From Struthidea cinerea (lineage: Eukaryota > Chordata > Aves > Passeriformes > Corcoracidae): a stretch of 64,000 nucleotides of DNA. Position 1 is the first letter of the stretch. Every line of letters starts with the position of its first letter. The notes beneath the pieces are model-generated. The model was given only the letters and a program-made list of their open reading frames with translations. It was not told the DNA's origin and did not search any database. Positions 39,555 through 52,394 of the stretch are shown here, in pieces. The stretch lies in assembly GCA_013397865.1 (NCBI GenBank), contig VZTI01003143.1, positions 873,244 to 937,243 on the forward strand. Reading direction: 5' to 3'. Position numbers and translations under genes: made by a program.

Positions 39555-39620
39555 ATTTGGTGTACGGATACTATAGACAACAGCGGAAATTGATTGAAGA
39601 GATTGATTGGTCGTATACAG
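39555..39620 (+). CDS. PTPRZ1: PTPRZ1 coding exon 2 (signal cleavage region, mature N-terminus)
   Basis: A 66-base exon bordered by TTTTGCAG and the donor GTAAGC (39621). With G87 of exon 1 it reads D-L-V-Y, then GYYRQQRKLIEEIDWSYTG, leaving one base (G39620) for the next codon. GYYRQQRKL, EEI and WSYTG match the start of mature vertebrate PTPRZ1, just ahead of its carbonic-anhydrase-like domain; mammalian copies have a similar sequence with V for L/I and G for D. By analogy the signal peptide is cleaved just before YYRQQ, so the cleavage region lies in this exon. Both flanking introns are phase 1, so the exon is symmetric. The following exon, expected to continue with the domain's ALNQKNWGKKYP-type sequence, was looked for and is not in the window. 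Confidence 0.95.
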
Positions 39621-39629
39621 GTAAGCAAA

Positions 39630-41020
39630 ACTGTCTGTTGAATAACTTACTTCACTTTGATATTTTCATGTTCATTGTTACAATTTTAATAGCATCATGT
39701 GTCTGTATACCACTTACCCTATGCCTAAACAATTGCTAAAGTGTAGGAAATGGAATCTTAAAAATGTGGGAACTTTACAATAGGAGAGTATTTTCATCTA
39801 TTTAGATTAGTATTTTAATCTACTTAGCCATAAATTATGTCTATTACTTTTGGAAAGAGAAAGTCCTCATCCTTTAAACCTCAACCTGAGACCTGACTTA
39901 TTTGAAGGCTGGGCCAGTAAATCGTTAGGTGCTCATTTATGATTTGAACACTACTGTTCTAGCAAACCTGAAAAGCAGACAGGGAGGCTGAAACAAGGCA
40001 CTGCACATTATGTGGGAAAGAACCTATCCATATGCTGCATATGAACTTCTACCCTGTGCTTCTGAGCACTTGAGCATCCTTTCCAAGTCCCACCCTGACT
40101 CTGCTAAAAACTCAGTCACTTTGTCTCTCTCATTTGCATGAGTAAGAGAAATATACCCTGAAATTCTGCATGACTGTTGCCTCATTAAAGAAGAACAATG
40201 GGAAATTCACAATTAGCCTCTTACATTCTTATATATGTCAAGTACTTTCAGTAATACTGAAAAGGTAATTTTGTCCTAGGTGTCTTTTGCCCAACATGTA
40301 GGAAGTGAGTTCTTATGGATGTGTATAGACACTTACATTTTAAATTGCTTAACTTAACTGTTAAGTTTCAAAAACACCAAACTATGAAAAATAAGGACTG
40401 TCAAATTTCAGTCTTTCATAAATTGGATTCAATATATGTTCCTGTAGTTAAGGAAAATTACACTATTCTTTTTATTTCTCTCACTTTTTCATTTTCAAGA
40501 CAGTTTTTATCTTCTAGTGTAAAACATATCTAAGAAGTTTCAAGCCTAGAGAGAATTGAAACAGGCTAGTCATAAACCCTTCAAAATGAGATTTATAGTG
40601 AAAACTCCCACTTACACAGATTGTAGTGCAAAATTCAAGCATAAGAACAATCAATACAGTATTTCATGTTCAAAATTGATCCATTTTTTAATATTGTAGT
40701 TAGAGGACCACAGGGATAAACCTCCTGGATTCCTGGTGACCAGAGAGCAATCTTTAAAGGATAGCAAACAGGGTTTGTTTAGGATATCAGAGGATATAGC
40801 TTTTCCCTAGGTTGCACAGAGCACCCATGCACTGTGCAGCTGCTGCAGCATCCGCAGGTCGCCCTTGATGGATATTTTGTATGGAAAAATAGCACAGACT
40901 TGGCATGTCAGATGATCCATACCTGTTGTTTCTCTCCCTTAACGCGTGAGGTACCTGTGTGTAGTCATCTCAATTCATGTGCTTTGCTCTAGTGACTCCA
41001 CTGTTTGCAAAGCCTTTTTT
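39630..41020. other. Intron 2 sequence, nothing recognised
   Basis: AT-rich intronic DNA after the exon 2 donor. It shows no recognisable coding, RNA or transposon feature. Confidence 0.45.
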
Positions 41021-41029
41021 CCCATTCAG

Positions 41030-41280
41030 ACCCTCACAGGAGCCCTGCTTAGCGCTGTGAGCCCTGCCCAGCGCCCTGCTGCTCCTGCAGCCTCCTGCCC
41101 AGGGTGCATCCTGCCCTGCTCCTGCCGCCTCACCAGGCCCTCTGCTGCACGAGCTCTCTGCGCCCCCAGCATTCTTAACACAGCTGACTCCATTCCTGGT
41201 CCAAAGCTTTTGGGGAAGGCTGCATGTAAATCAGGCACTCGGAGCTTAGGGCTAGCAACTGCGTGGCAAGCTGAGCGTTA
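41030..41280. other. GC-rich patch in intron 2
   Basis: About 250 bases distinctly richer in GC than the surroundings, with repeated CCCTGC, CTCCTGC and GCCCAG words (41040-41170). Open frames on both strands follow from the composition. I do not recognise a repeat family; an old GC-rich repeat or a short regulatory stretch are both possible. Confidence 0.4.
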
Positions 41281-41289
41281 TGGGATGCT

Positions 41290-43210
41290 TTGCTGAAATA
41301 CCAGGTAATTGGTTCATGGCACAAGGCGGAATACACAAACTCAGCTCTCACTAATAAAAAGACAGTCTTCCTGAATGTGAATAAAAATTACAGATTTTGG
41401 CATTGTGTTTTGGAGGCATAGAAGTCTTAGAGACTGAAGCGTGTAGGTTTCAATCTCCTTCATTTATAATAACTTAAATCATTTTATTCCTGAGGCAAGC
41501 AGTCTGAGGTGCTGTATGCATAACCCTTGTACCTAGCTCAGGCTTATGGTTGTGAGGCATAGACCAGCATGCACATTTCTGGATGGATGAACTACGCTTT
41601 GCCAGTACATTTTTTTCCTCAGACACCAGTTATATTCTTCTGTCTTACAACTTGCTCATTGAAGGACTGAATGTGAAAAATTTCATTGAAAGTGAAAAAT
41701 TAGACTCAATGTGCCAATGAAGTGTTTTGAATGAGCCTAGGGATCCTGCAACCATGGAGTCTAATCCACCATGGGTAAGAGAAATCCAACTGGCTTGGTA
41801 AATTAACCTGAGTTTGAGCAGGTGTAATTCTCTATAGCAAATAAGAAATTTCAGATGCATTAGCCACAGTGCATCAATACACTCCTTTGCTGGGATGGTG
41901 CTGTGAGATCAAAGTAAAAAGGAACTAGAGAATCTTACCTGTTAAAATCATCCAATTTCTGAGGGTGAAGTTTCATGATAAAGCAATTTCACATGCTGGA
42001 AATTATTGTGAGTCATCATCAGATTTTGACTCTTGGGTGAACATAAAATGAAATCATAAATGCTACTGGAAACATTTTGTAATACTTCTAAAGGCTCTGT
42101 TTTAAGCCATGGACAAAGCCTGCATTTGCAAGCATTAATTTAATTTTTTGTGTCTTGACTTTGCATATATTTGCATAAACAAATACAATATTAAAGAACT
42201 GGAAGGTGCAAGTTCTTGTTCCAGATGCATCCAGTTTTTTCTGGAATAAGGGGATCCTGAAGCTAGCCTATTCGTAAAAATTACTTTATTTTAAGAACCT
42301 TTCATTGTATTTTTAATTAAAACAGTCATAGAAACTTTAAAAAATACCATGAATATTTTCAAAGGATGTCATATGGCAAAAAGTGTATCCAGCCATTTTT
42401 TGTTGTAGAAAAACCTGGTGTACTGTGAAAATTCGATTTCCTTAAATCAGTTACACACTAATTGATAAGCAAAGATCATTTAGACAATATTTAACTGTAC
42501 CACTAAGTTTGGTCATTCATAAATTATTTCAGAGCATAAAGCAAGTAATAGGAGCTTCAGTTACTTTCTGTCATAGAGGTGAAAGTTTGATTTTTTTTTG
42601 ATACTTTGCTTATCCGCTTTGTTTTTGGCAGAAGGAATGATATAATGCTGTTTTCTGGTTCTGATGTTTGTTTTTGTTTTTAACATGGCTGTTTGATAGT
42701 AGTCTATGTAAGGTCCAAGTCTAAAAGTTCACATGTAAAACTGGCAAGTGATACCACAAATTAAGATTTTGGTTTTTTCCCCAGTGAAATGTTTTTCTGT
42801 TGGGTTTCACTCTTGGGATTTTGGTTCTTGTTCACAGCAAACAAGTTTTGTGCTTTAGGGGAAAAAAACACAGCTGAAATTTGTTAAAAGCAAGAGATTC
42901 TAAACAGTCTTCCAGGAATTACCAAAGCTGAGGGTTTTAAACATTTTTAAAAATTGAATGTACTATGTAAATGAATACCATAGTCAGATCAGTGTTCTTT
43001 GTCTCACCATGTGGGAGTGTTATGTTCAGCCTGTGCTGCCGTTTATTATGTGATACGCTGTTACACAATTGCCTTATAGATATTGGTAACTCTGATCTTG
43101 AGGAAAGAGTAATTTTGGTATAAACTGATTGGTCTCCAGGTATTGAAAGAACATTTTTATTATCTGCAAGCAGCATCTGAATAATATTTCCTTTTTCTCT
43201 GGGGAGAAGC
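41290..43210. other. Intron 2 sequence, nothing recognised
   Basis: AT-rich intronic DNA with no recognisable feature. Confidence 0.45.
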
Positions 43211-43214
43211 ATCA

Positions 43215-43820
43215 TGAATCACAGAATTACAGTATAATTTAGGTTTGAAGGGGCCCTTGGAGATCATGTGGTTCCAGTCTCAGCTCAAAGAGGAACGAAC
43301 TTCAAAGCTGAAACAGGGAAAGTATTGAAAATCTCCAAAGAAGGAGATACTGCAGTTTGATCAATGTGTTCCACGGTTCTTTTGAAAACATCTTTTCTTT
43401 ACTCAGCTGCGATATGTCTTACTGCAACTTGTGGCCATTGCCTCTCACCCTTTCCTTGTGCACTGCTCTGTAGATCGCTTTTACAGAACAGGAGACTTCA
43501 GCTAAGTTCCCTCTCTCAGCTTAAGCTTCAGCAAAGTCAGGTGCCTCAGCCTCTCCTCGTACGTGATGTACTCCAGCCCCCACACCATCTCAGCGTCCCT
43601 TAGTTTGTAAATATCCATCTCATACTGGGTTCAGGAGGAATTCAAAACTGGACCCTGCATTCTCGATGTCACCTCACTGGTGTGCCGTAGAGGGAAAAAG
43701 TCACCTCCCTCATCCCGCTGGCTGCACTCTTGCTAAGGTAGCCCAGGACAGTGTTTGTCTTCCTGACTGCAAAGGCACGCTGCTGACACACACACAACTC
43801 ATTGTCCATCAGGATTATTA
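43215..43820 (-). mobile_element. CR1 LINE fragment, inverted
   Basis: About 600 bases on the - strand. The + strand begins GAATCACAGAATTACAG, the reverse complement of a CR1 end, then GGGGCCCTTGGAGATCATG. Further in come the CCTCAGCCTCTCCTCGTACG block, the CACCTCACTGGTGTGCCG block and a CACCTCCCTCATCCCGCTGG block followed by CAGGACAGTGTTTGTCTTCC. This order is that of the CR1 3' region read backwards, including the last part of ORF2. Many substitutions show it is old and inactive. Confidence 0.85.
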
Positions 43821-43824
43821 ATTG

Positions 43825-44510
43825 TGATATTTCCAGATAATTTTTACTATCTGGTGTTTCTCAGTAGTAATGCATAGTGATGATGTTCTTCTGGTGCTTG
43901 CACCAATACTTCCTTCAGTAACAGTGCCTAAATGTAATGATTTCTTTGTTTCGTTCCCCTGTTGAACTAACTGAACTAATCTTGTTAAAGCTGAAATTGT
44001 TACCTTTTTGTGTCTGATTCAACAGCCTCCTGGGGATATACCCCTAGTTTGTCATTCCCATTACTATTGCTACACAGACAAAACTTCAGTTGTCTTTTGT
44101 AAGGCTGGGTTTGCCACTCCAAGTGCAGTAAATTTGCACTGATTGCTTTAAATCTTCTTGCCCATAGTTTGGCTCAGAAATTAAAATGGCTTTTGTTTTC
44201 AGTGGTACTGAGAAAATGCAATTTTCTTTCTTGCCCAAACAAGATCTAATATTTTAATTTCAAATGTTCTATCATGTTTAAATACTGAGGAGATTCTATT
44301 TCAAAGTCACTGCGCATGAAGTTTATGAAAAAGTATGTTGTTGCTTATATCCATAACAAGGTATGTGTGTATTTTGGTTTTCACTCAGCCTAAAAAGAGG
44401 AAGAATCTGCACTATCTCAGCTGTGGCTCAACAAAATGATTTTAACATTGGTAGCTTATTCTGCTTATTCTGTAAAATGTCTGCTGCTTCTGCTACCCCC
44501 CAGTTTGGTC
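43825..44510. other. Intron 2 sequence, nothing recognised
   Basis: AT-rich intronic DNA with no recognisable feature. Confidence 0.4.
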
Positions 44511-44519
44511 CAGGTAAAG

Positions 44520-44900
44520 TGGAAAATTTGAGGCTTTCCCCTCATCCTCACCCTGTCTCCATGTTCAGCAGCCATCTGCTGGGAGCAGGGACAAGGTCAG
44601 GCATGCAGGTGCTGCTCCCTGCCCTGCAGCTACAGTGAAGGAGAGGCTGTGCTGATGAGTTTGTGTGAGCGTTGGTGCACGCTCCTGTGAGACTGCTCCA
44701 GGAGCAAGGCAAAGGGAGTCAGGAGGGAAGGGCAGGGGTCTGGGTCCTGGCCGTCACCTCCCAGGGTGCAGCACTGTAGGTGAGCCATTTTGTGAGCCAA
44801 ATCCTGACAGTCAGCCTGTGTGGGAGAGTGGGATGTACCAGCAGGAACCTGCTGGAGGTAGGACCCAGGAGCTGCCTGCTGAACCAACTGCTTTAATGGA
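44520..44900. other. GC-rich patch in intron 2
   Basis: Roughly 380 bases of higher GC content (for example CTGCTCCCTGCCCTGCAGC at 44610-44628 and GGGCAGGGGTCTGGGTCCTGG near 44730). Open frames of about 85 codons on both strands reflect the composition. No family was recognised. It could be a degraded GC-rich repeat. Confidence 0.35.
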
Positions 44901-44929
44901 TGGTTCTACCAGACCAGACTAAAACATCT

Positions 44930-47035
44930 CCAAGAGAGCCCAGGCCAAGAGTTGATGAAACCTTCTGCTTTCTGTGGCTTGATAAAACTGTATTCTGGGG
45001 AGATGATGCATACCAAATTAAGTTCCGTTTTTTTCCTTGCTAGGTGACTGCCATGGCAGTATCAGCATAACTTCATGAGAAGATCCAGTCTTTTTATGAT
45101 CTTCTGTGAAATACGTGGTTTTGTGCTTTGTATATAACCAGGTATAATCATGACTGATGTGCTGTATCCATTGTGGGTAATAAAGAAAAGCCTATGCTCT
45201 TGGGCTGTGTGGATACCTTCTATAAAAGGTGCAGCATAAGAAATGAAAATAACATTCTTTTATTAATTCATAAAAGTAGTTCTGCAGAGTGTCTTTTCTT
45301 TTTTAGTAGACCTTATGCTTCAGAAGATGTCATACCTTTTCTTGCGTGATAGCTCATTACATGTATTTATAACCCCCAGATCACACAGTCACTTGTCTTT
45401 TGTCAGTCTTTTGTCACTAAATTCACAGGATTGCTAATTAAAAAGCCTATTACACTGTTATTGTTTTTGGAAGCTTATGATTTCACGGCAGAAATGACAT
45501 AGTTAAGCATCTGTTTGCATCAAAGGGACAAGGTGTCCTCAAGGGAAAAGCCACATGCTGGCATTTCTGGCCGTCAAGAAATTCCTTTTAAGATATCTCA
45601 GTGTACTGAATCAACAGCACAAAGCACGTTATTCAACACAAAGATGTCTATTCAGTATATTTGTGGATTTTGAATTCATATAAAATTATATGTTTCAGAA
45701 GTCTGTTTGCAAGGAGCTTTCTTTTCAATGAAGAAAGCTGATCTTTGAGCAGTAGAAAGCTATTAGCAGCAAAGTGGAATTTATTTTGCTTTCATTCAGT
45801 AATATTTCCAGAATAAACTGAGTGGAAAACTTTTCAAGGGATTTGGGGGGAGGAAGTAAGAGAATTGGACCCCAAATTCATGGAATTTTCAAAGCTGGAT
45901 GCCTGAAGGACAGGTGTGAAGAACTGCATATTGGTATTCATATTTGCCTCATCACTGCTAAATTATAGCATTTGTAATTTCAATTAATATTGAAGTGATC
46001 AGTTTGCCAAAGTTTCCTAGTAAGAAACTCAGATAAGACTGTTTCTTCCTCCATCTCAGTCCTTTAATGGTATAAGCAAAGGAAACCACTGGGTCATTTT
46101 CACAAAGTGCAAAGCAACTTTTTCTGAGCATCATCTAGATTTTTTCAAGTGCAAGGTTGGTTTCTGAAGTACAGAAGTCTAAGTGTGAGGTATTTGCATA
46201 GTGTGGCACTGCTGTTATGCCAAGGTCTGTCCAGGGGTCAGAAAGATGTAGAAACTTCCCATTAAGTAAATGCATTTGGAAATAAAAAGCTTTTTCAGGA
46301 GTGCTGTCTTTGGGAATACACCAAAGCAAAATGGAAAAAGCAAATTTTGACTATCTCACAGTAGACTGCACCCTCTAGTTAAGCCTCTTTGCCCTTCAAA
46401 ATGATTGTAAAAGTATCCTTATGCACATACTACTGAATTATTTCTCATTTACAGGTGCATTCAATCTATGCTGCAGTAAGAAGGTTATGTTCTTGGGGAC
46501 TACTTGCTTACCAAATGCACAGATGATTACTTTGAGATCATCACCTCCATATCAAGATGATCTATGGATTTGTGAAGTTTAGAGCCAGCAAATAATTCTC
46601 ACATTACTTACGTTTACAGAAGGCCTTGTTTAATTATCTGCTACATGCAGTTTGTTTAGGACTTCCTTACTGACATTTTTACTCAAAGGCTATTCTGCTG
46701 TATTTATAACAGGTTTTGTTTTTTCCTGATGAATTCAAATCCCACTCATTTCAGCATGCACAATTTGATAATACCTAATAAATAATTCTGTGCAATTTAC
46801 TGACAAATTTGAAGCCATTCCTGACCTTGTCATATCTCATTACTTCAACAGATATCAAACCCTTCTAGATAGATTTTCCATGTAATGTTCTTTAACACAT
46901 AAGCGTAAAAGCAGTCCCCCAAAAGGCTTGTTTAGACAAGTCTGTGAGAGAAGGAAGATGAAGGGGTCAAGGAACGATCCTGGGCAGGAGGGGACAGTGC
47001 AGTTTGGCTTCTCTCTTGACAGTACAAAGACCTCC
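44930..47035. other. Intron 2 sequence, nothing recognised
   Basis: AT-rich intronic DNA with no recognisable coding, RNA or transposon feature. Confidence 0.45.
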
Positions 47036-47044
47036 TGTAGGCTC

Positions 47045-47238
47045 AGGTGCCCTTGAGCACTGGAATGGGCTCCTCAGGGAAGTGGTCACAGCACCAAGCC
47101 TGTCTGAATTCAAGAAGCATCTGGACAACGCTCTCAGGAACATGGTGTGATTCTTGAGGTGTCCTGAACAGTGCAAGGAGTTGGTCTCAGTGATCCTGAT
47201 GGGTCCCTTCCAACTCAGCATATTCTGTGGTTCTGTGA
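47045..47238 (+). mobile_element. CR1 LINE, 5'-truncated 3' end
   Basis: The block order is typical of CR1: GAGCACTGGAATGGGCTCC, AGGGAAGTGGTCACAGCACC, TTCAAGAAGCATCTGGACAA, GGAGTTGGTCTCAGTGATCC, GGGTCCCTTCCAACTCAGC and the terminal ATTCTGTGGTTCTGTGA. It is a 5'-truncated, diverged copy in the same orientation as PTPRZ1. The element may extend further left (to about 46970), but that part is not clear. Confidence 0.88.
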
Positions 47239-47244
47239 AGCCGC

Positions 47245-50200
47245 AGCCTCCGCAAGCTCAGGCAGTGATGTGAGCTTGGCAAGTTGCAAGTGTGCTTGGT
47301 GTAGTTGGGAGAAGCATAGTAGGGGCAGCACATGCTATTTCAGTTTCTAAATTTTGAATGCTAAATTACTGCAAATTACTGCAAACAAACTTAACTCAAA
47401 TATTTGTGCTGTACTATGGAATTTCATATTCAGATGTTAAAACTTTTTTGCCCACAAAAAAAAAATTTCCAAAACTTGTCAATTTGGGAAACTAGGGAAA
47501 CCCATCAGCATTTCTGTCTTGGAATATTCAGCATTTGCCACTGGATTTATCAGTTGAACTGTTCCCTCAGTCATTCAATTGTGAGAATCACAGAATTTCA
47601 GTTCTGAGCATCTCTTCCAGCTGTGAAAAGTGCACAAGTCCTTTTTGTGAGCAGCCAGGTCTCTCTGCATACATATTTAGCTGGTTCCTGCTATGCTTCA
47701 ACAGTTGTTCTTGCAACAAGCTCCATAAACAAGCTGTGGTGGCCTCTTTCTGCTCTCTTCCAAGAGCTTTCTTTATAAGAGAGTAAACTGTGGCTTGATC
47801 TGATATTGCCTGGTGTTGATCCTATTTTAGGAGCCACAGAAACAATTGACTATCTTCTTTCATCCTTAATCATAGATACTGCATTTGAAACCCAAGCTGT
47901 TTTCCCTCTGTCAGCAGCTCCTCTGTCAGTGCACTTTATCTGATGAAAACTGTGTTAACAAGAGATGTTTTCAAAGGGTAGTTAGGAAAATTAAGATATT
48001 AATAATGTAAAAGCAAAGAGAGGGATAATGTGTTGAATGCTAGGAAAAAGAATCATTTACTTGTATGGGCTTGGAAATTTGCTTCCCAGCTTCTGGTATT
48101 TCCCTAGCAGTGTAAGGAGTCAGTTTAGGGCTTGGGTGCATGGCTATAGACTGATTATAATTATTTTTACTGGGTTAGTAGCATAAACAAGCCCACAACA
48201 ACAAATACATAATTTTGCATTACCCTGCACAAGTAACTGAAAGAAAAAACTGAAAAAAAATACTGTTTCTGGAGTATTTAAGAATACTGGGTCAATGATT
48301 CATAAATTCTTTTCTCCTGTTTCAGAACAGAGTGGATTTTCTGCCTGCTTGTACAAGTTTTGACCGCTTTGCATATACACAGCACAGTATGATCAATCTC
48401 TGTTATATTTTTTCCTGTTGTTTTTCAGGAAAGCAAATATTTATGGCCAGAGTTCTAGTCAGTGAAAAATCACAAGCCAAGAGGTTTTTTATTATTATTA
48501 TTCAAATATAATCTCTTGAAAGCTAGCTTTACAGTAGGGCTGTGGTGTGTGTGAGCAGAGGAACCCTAGCACATTACCTGTTTAATCTGTATTTCACTTG
48601 CTTTCTGAGTATCCAAAACACATGGAAGGTGACCAGCACAAACAGGCAATAGATAATACGTAATATACATTCTTAAGGAGCAGGAACATACTTTTAAAAA
48701 GGCAAGCATTCATTTTTTTCAGCTGTAAGTACCCACTTCAAACAGATTCAGTACATTATCATGGCTAATCTTTATCAACATTTAGCCACCAAGATGAGAT
48801 CTGTACACCTGCCAGTCCTAATGTGATGTGTATCTGATCAAAATGAGAGCAGTACTTGTTCTCCTCTGTGTGAAAGCAACTGATGATAATCCTTTGCAGT
48901 GGCTTGATCACACATCTGAACTTCCCTTTGAAATCATTGTTTTTTTTCTTAGAGAAGCTGTGGAGCATGTGCTAAAAAGAGCTTTTCTGGATGACTTCCT
49001 GTGTCTCCTTACTTCATCCCGTTCTCAGAAGAAATCTTCCTATGCTGTCCATTTGACACTTTTTGTCATATTGCTTTATTTCTTCTCTTAGAGTGCAGCC
49101 ACGACTTGTTTCCCTTTTGCATAATAAAATTCTTCTTTTTCCCACTATCAAATAATCATGTAGGGTTTTGTTGCCTACTTCTCCCTGGCATTCTTAATGG
49201 CTCCATGAAGTAACTGTCAGTTTGCCACTTTATCTCCTGTGTTTCTGGAAGAACTTTCCTCCCAAGTAACTAATGGAGAAAGAGCTGGCTGAGTGTTTCC
49301 ATGACTATCTTGCTGGTCTCTCCCAGCTGCCTTTTCCTAAATGTCAGAGCCACTCTCCAGCATGGTTACCACGGTGCGTTCAGCTGGCACGCCTGCAAGG
49401 GTTCAGCAGAGCCTGCACACCCACTGCACGTTTTATTGGAGGGAGGGAAGGCTCTTACTTGCTGTGTCACAGTTAAATGGAACATATCAAAAGGTACTTC
49501 TTGGTGCATATTCTGTGTAAGATTTGCTCCAGTTTAGTAGCATAAAACCCATTCAGTCGATTAAGGATATTCTCTTTGCCCCTCCTTTGTGAGGGTAGTG
49601 GTATATCTATAGATGTGTTACAAGTTACATACATAAACTTGCTGGTGAGCTTGCCAGCTCAACAAGTCACAAATGTAAGTGCTGATGGAGAACAGTGAGA
49701 TTTATACTGTGCTGTATTCATTAACTACCTTCTATAAAAAGATTTTTAGGTGTTTTCTCTTTCTTTATAATTTATCATTCAATCTGAAATACTGTTATTA
49801 GCAAAAGAAACTTTTCATCAGTATGGTTTCCTGATGTGAAAGTCAATACAAATAAAGTACATCCTGCATCCAGCCATTGGAAAATATGATTTTTTAAACC
49901 TCAGGTTTATACGTAGCAATCTGTAGATAGATTTGTAGCTCAAATAACAAAATCCTTTTTAAAATGCCAACAGATTTTAAAGTTTACATTGAAATTCCAT
50001 GCAACTGGGTAATATTGTTGTTTCTAAAATACATCATTGACTTCAATAACAGGTTTCAAACATAAATATGAATAAATGCCTTTGTTCCAAATAATAAGCT
50101 ACTAGTAAGTTTTGTTCCAGCCAGTCCCTTGTTTCAGGTTAAGTTGGTCATATTCTCTTAAACAAATGGTTAGGTAGACTGTAAACACATTGCAGCAGAT

Positions 50201-50535
50201 TCAGTGATCATACAAAGAAGAGCTCTGAACTACAGTGTACTTTGATCTGTCTCCTTGATAAATGTTTTATAGAAACAAAATATTCTTCTCCCAGTTGCTC
50301 AGCGTTATGCTCAGCGAATGAAGTGGGATTTGCCAGTGTGATCCCTTTAATTGAATGTTCAGGTTTTTGTTATTGGTACCGTATATGAACTCCCCAGCTC
50401 CAACACTGCTGCTACAGGCAATCATGCCATCTAACTCTTCCATAAAATTAATTGAAATCTGTTTTTATAATAGGTGTAATATTTTGCTTCATAGTTTCAG
50501 TGAAAGACTATCTCAGAAACCCATTCTTGACTTTT
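47245..50535. other. Intron 2 sequence, nothing clear
   Basis: AT-rich intronic DNA. GAGAATCACAGAATTTCAG at 47583 resembles a CR1 terminus, but the bases after it do not continue as CR1, so no element is called. Confidence 0.4.
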
Positions 50536-50540
50536 CATCA

Positions 50541-51550
50541 AATCATGGAATCATTTAGATTGGAAAAGACCCTTAAGATCATTGAGACCAGCTGCTAACC
50601 TAACACTGCCAAGTCCCCCACTAAACCATGTCCCTAAGCAACACATCTTTTAAATACATCCAGGGATGGTAACAGAGCCACTTCCCTGGATAGCCTTTTC
50701 CAGTACTTGAAGTTTTTTCTAATACCCAATCTGAACCTCCCCTGATGCAACTTGAGGCCATTTCATCTTGTCCTGTCACTTGTTATCTCAGAGAAGAGAC
50801 TGACCCCCACCTGGCTGCAGCTTCCTTTCAGGGACTTGTAGAGTGGTAAGTTCTACCTTCAGCCTCTTTTTCTCCAGAATAAACATGCCCAGCTCCCTCA
50901 ACCCCTTCTCATCAGACCTGTGGTCCAGACCCCTCAGCAGCTTTGTCGCCCTTCTCTGGACACACTCCAGCACCTCAATGTTTTTTTTATAGTGAGGGGC
51001 CCAAAACTGGACACAGGATTCAAGGTGCGGCCTCTCCAGTGTCCAGTACAGGGGGCCACTCCCTCTCCTGGTCCTGTCTACACTATTTCTAATATAGGCC
51101 AAGATGCCATTGCCCTTCTTGGCCACCTGCTGGTCACACGCTGGATCATGTTCAGATTGCTGTCAGCCAGCACCCCCAGGTCCTTTTCCACTGGGTCACT
51201 TTCCAGCCACTCTTCTCCCAGCCTGGAACATTGCATGGGGCTGTTGTGACCCAAGGGCAGGACTTGGCACTTTGCCTTGTTGAGCCCCATCCAGTTGCCC
51301 TCAGCCCATTGATGCAGCCTGTCCAGATTGCTCTGCAGAACCTTCCTGCCCCTCAGCAGATCAACAGTCTGGCCCAGCTTGGTGTCATCTGCAAACTGAC
51401 TGAGGGTGCACTTGATCCCTTCATTCAGATGATCGGTTAAGATATTAAACAGAACTGAACCCTAGGGAACCCCACTTGTGACTGGCTGCCAACTGGGTTT
51501 TACTCCTTTTACCAACACTCTTTGTACTAGGCCATCCAGCCAAACTGATT
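50541..51550 (-). mobile_element. CR1 LINE, about 1 kb, inverted, with reverse-transcriptase tail
   Basis: The longest CR1 copy here. The + strand starts AATCATGGAATCATTTAG, the reversed CR1 terminus. On the - strand the translation runs, over frame shifts, from LNEGIKCTLSQFADDTKLG (about 51400-51435, holding the reverse-transcriptase FADD catalytic motif) through NKAKCQVLPLGHNSPM (near 51240-51290) and EKDLGVL (near 51180) to RPHLESCVQFWAPHYKK and LECVQRRATKLLRGL (about 50930-51040), which is the usual C-terminal order of CR1 ORF2. It is 5'-truncated, and frame shifts and substitutions make it inactive. The left, 5' boundary near 51550 is approximate. Confidence 0.93.
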
Positions 51551-51615
51551 TGTATTTCCAAGCTAGCTGTATTAGTGGACCACTGAGATAATGTGGTTCT
51601 TCTGGTAGAATTGAC

Positions 51616-51645
51616 TGGTTGGTTGGTTGGTTGGTTGCTTGGTTT
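51616..51645. repeat. GGTT simple repeat
   Basis: Short tandem run of GGTT units (about six) with small interruptions. Confidence 0.7.
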
Positions 51646-51649
51646 GTTT

Positions 51650-52390
51650 CTTCTTTAGGGAGTTTCTTTCTATTGGCAAAATTTACCTGCATTGATATCC
51701 CTTTCCTGTTAGTTTTTTAAGTTAAATCACAATAATCTGGTCTCTTGTCCCCCTTTGATCGTTGCACTAGCTTTATCTGCTCACTCATGTTTCAGCTAAA
51801 ATTATTTTGTCTTCAGCAGGGTGACTAGCGTCTCATGCACTTATCCTAGATGAACTGTCCCCAGGACATTTTGCAGAGACATTAATACATTATTATCTTT
51901 ACTAGGAGTTGCATGGTTAGAGCTTCAGTACACACTTGCCTTTCCGTCGTACTGTTTACAGCCCTCTGAGACTGTCAGACGTGGCCTGATTCTCCTCCTC
52001 CCCCATGTTTTTCCTATGTTGAGATTCTTATTAGTAACAAAAATTCCACTACTAGTCTAAATATATCATTTTACAAATTGCATTGTTGAATTTCATGCCG
52101 TATTTAATGCTGTTTTTCCCATATATTGTGGCATGTTTTCACGTCATGTCATCAGTAGGTGAAATTAGCAGAACTGAGAATCTCCGGAGCTTCCTGCACA
52201 CACACACAGCCTAGTACTTCCTATTTAGTGCTGCTTACTATTTTTCTTCTTTTCTCATAGGGAAAGTACTGAGTTATTAGTACTGGGTGATAACAGTAAC
52301 AAGGTACTGTGGTAACAATCTGGTGTATTTACTGATCTATTCAGCACAATTAAAGAATTACAGATTTTCTGGGTTTTCAGACACTTTTAG
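51650..52390. other. Intron 2 sequence, nothing recognised
   Basis: AT-rich intronic DNA between the CR1 copy and the CCTT repeat; no recognisable feature. Confidence 0.4.
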
Positions 52391-52394
52391 TTAT

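Noticed and set aside
47583..47640. CR1 terminus
   Set aside because: GAATCACAGAATTTCAG looks like one, but the following bases do not continue as CR1.
50788..51290. Reverse-transcriptase-like protein gene
   Set aside because: It is the broken ORF2 tail of an inverted, 5'-truncated CR1; the reading frame shifts and no intact gene exists.
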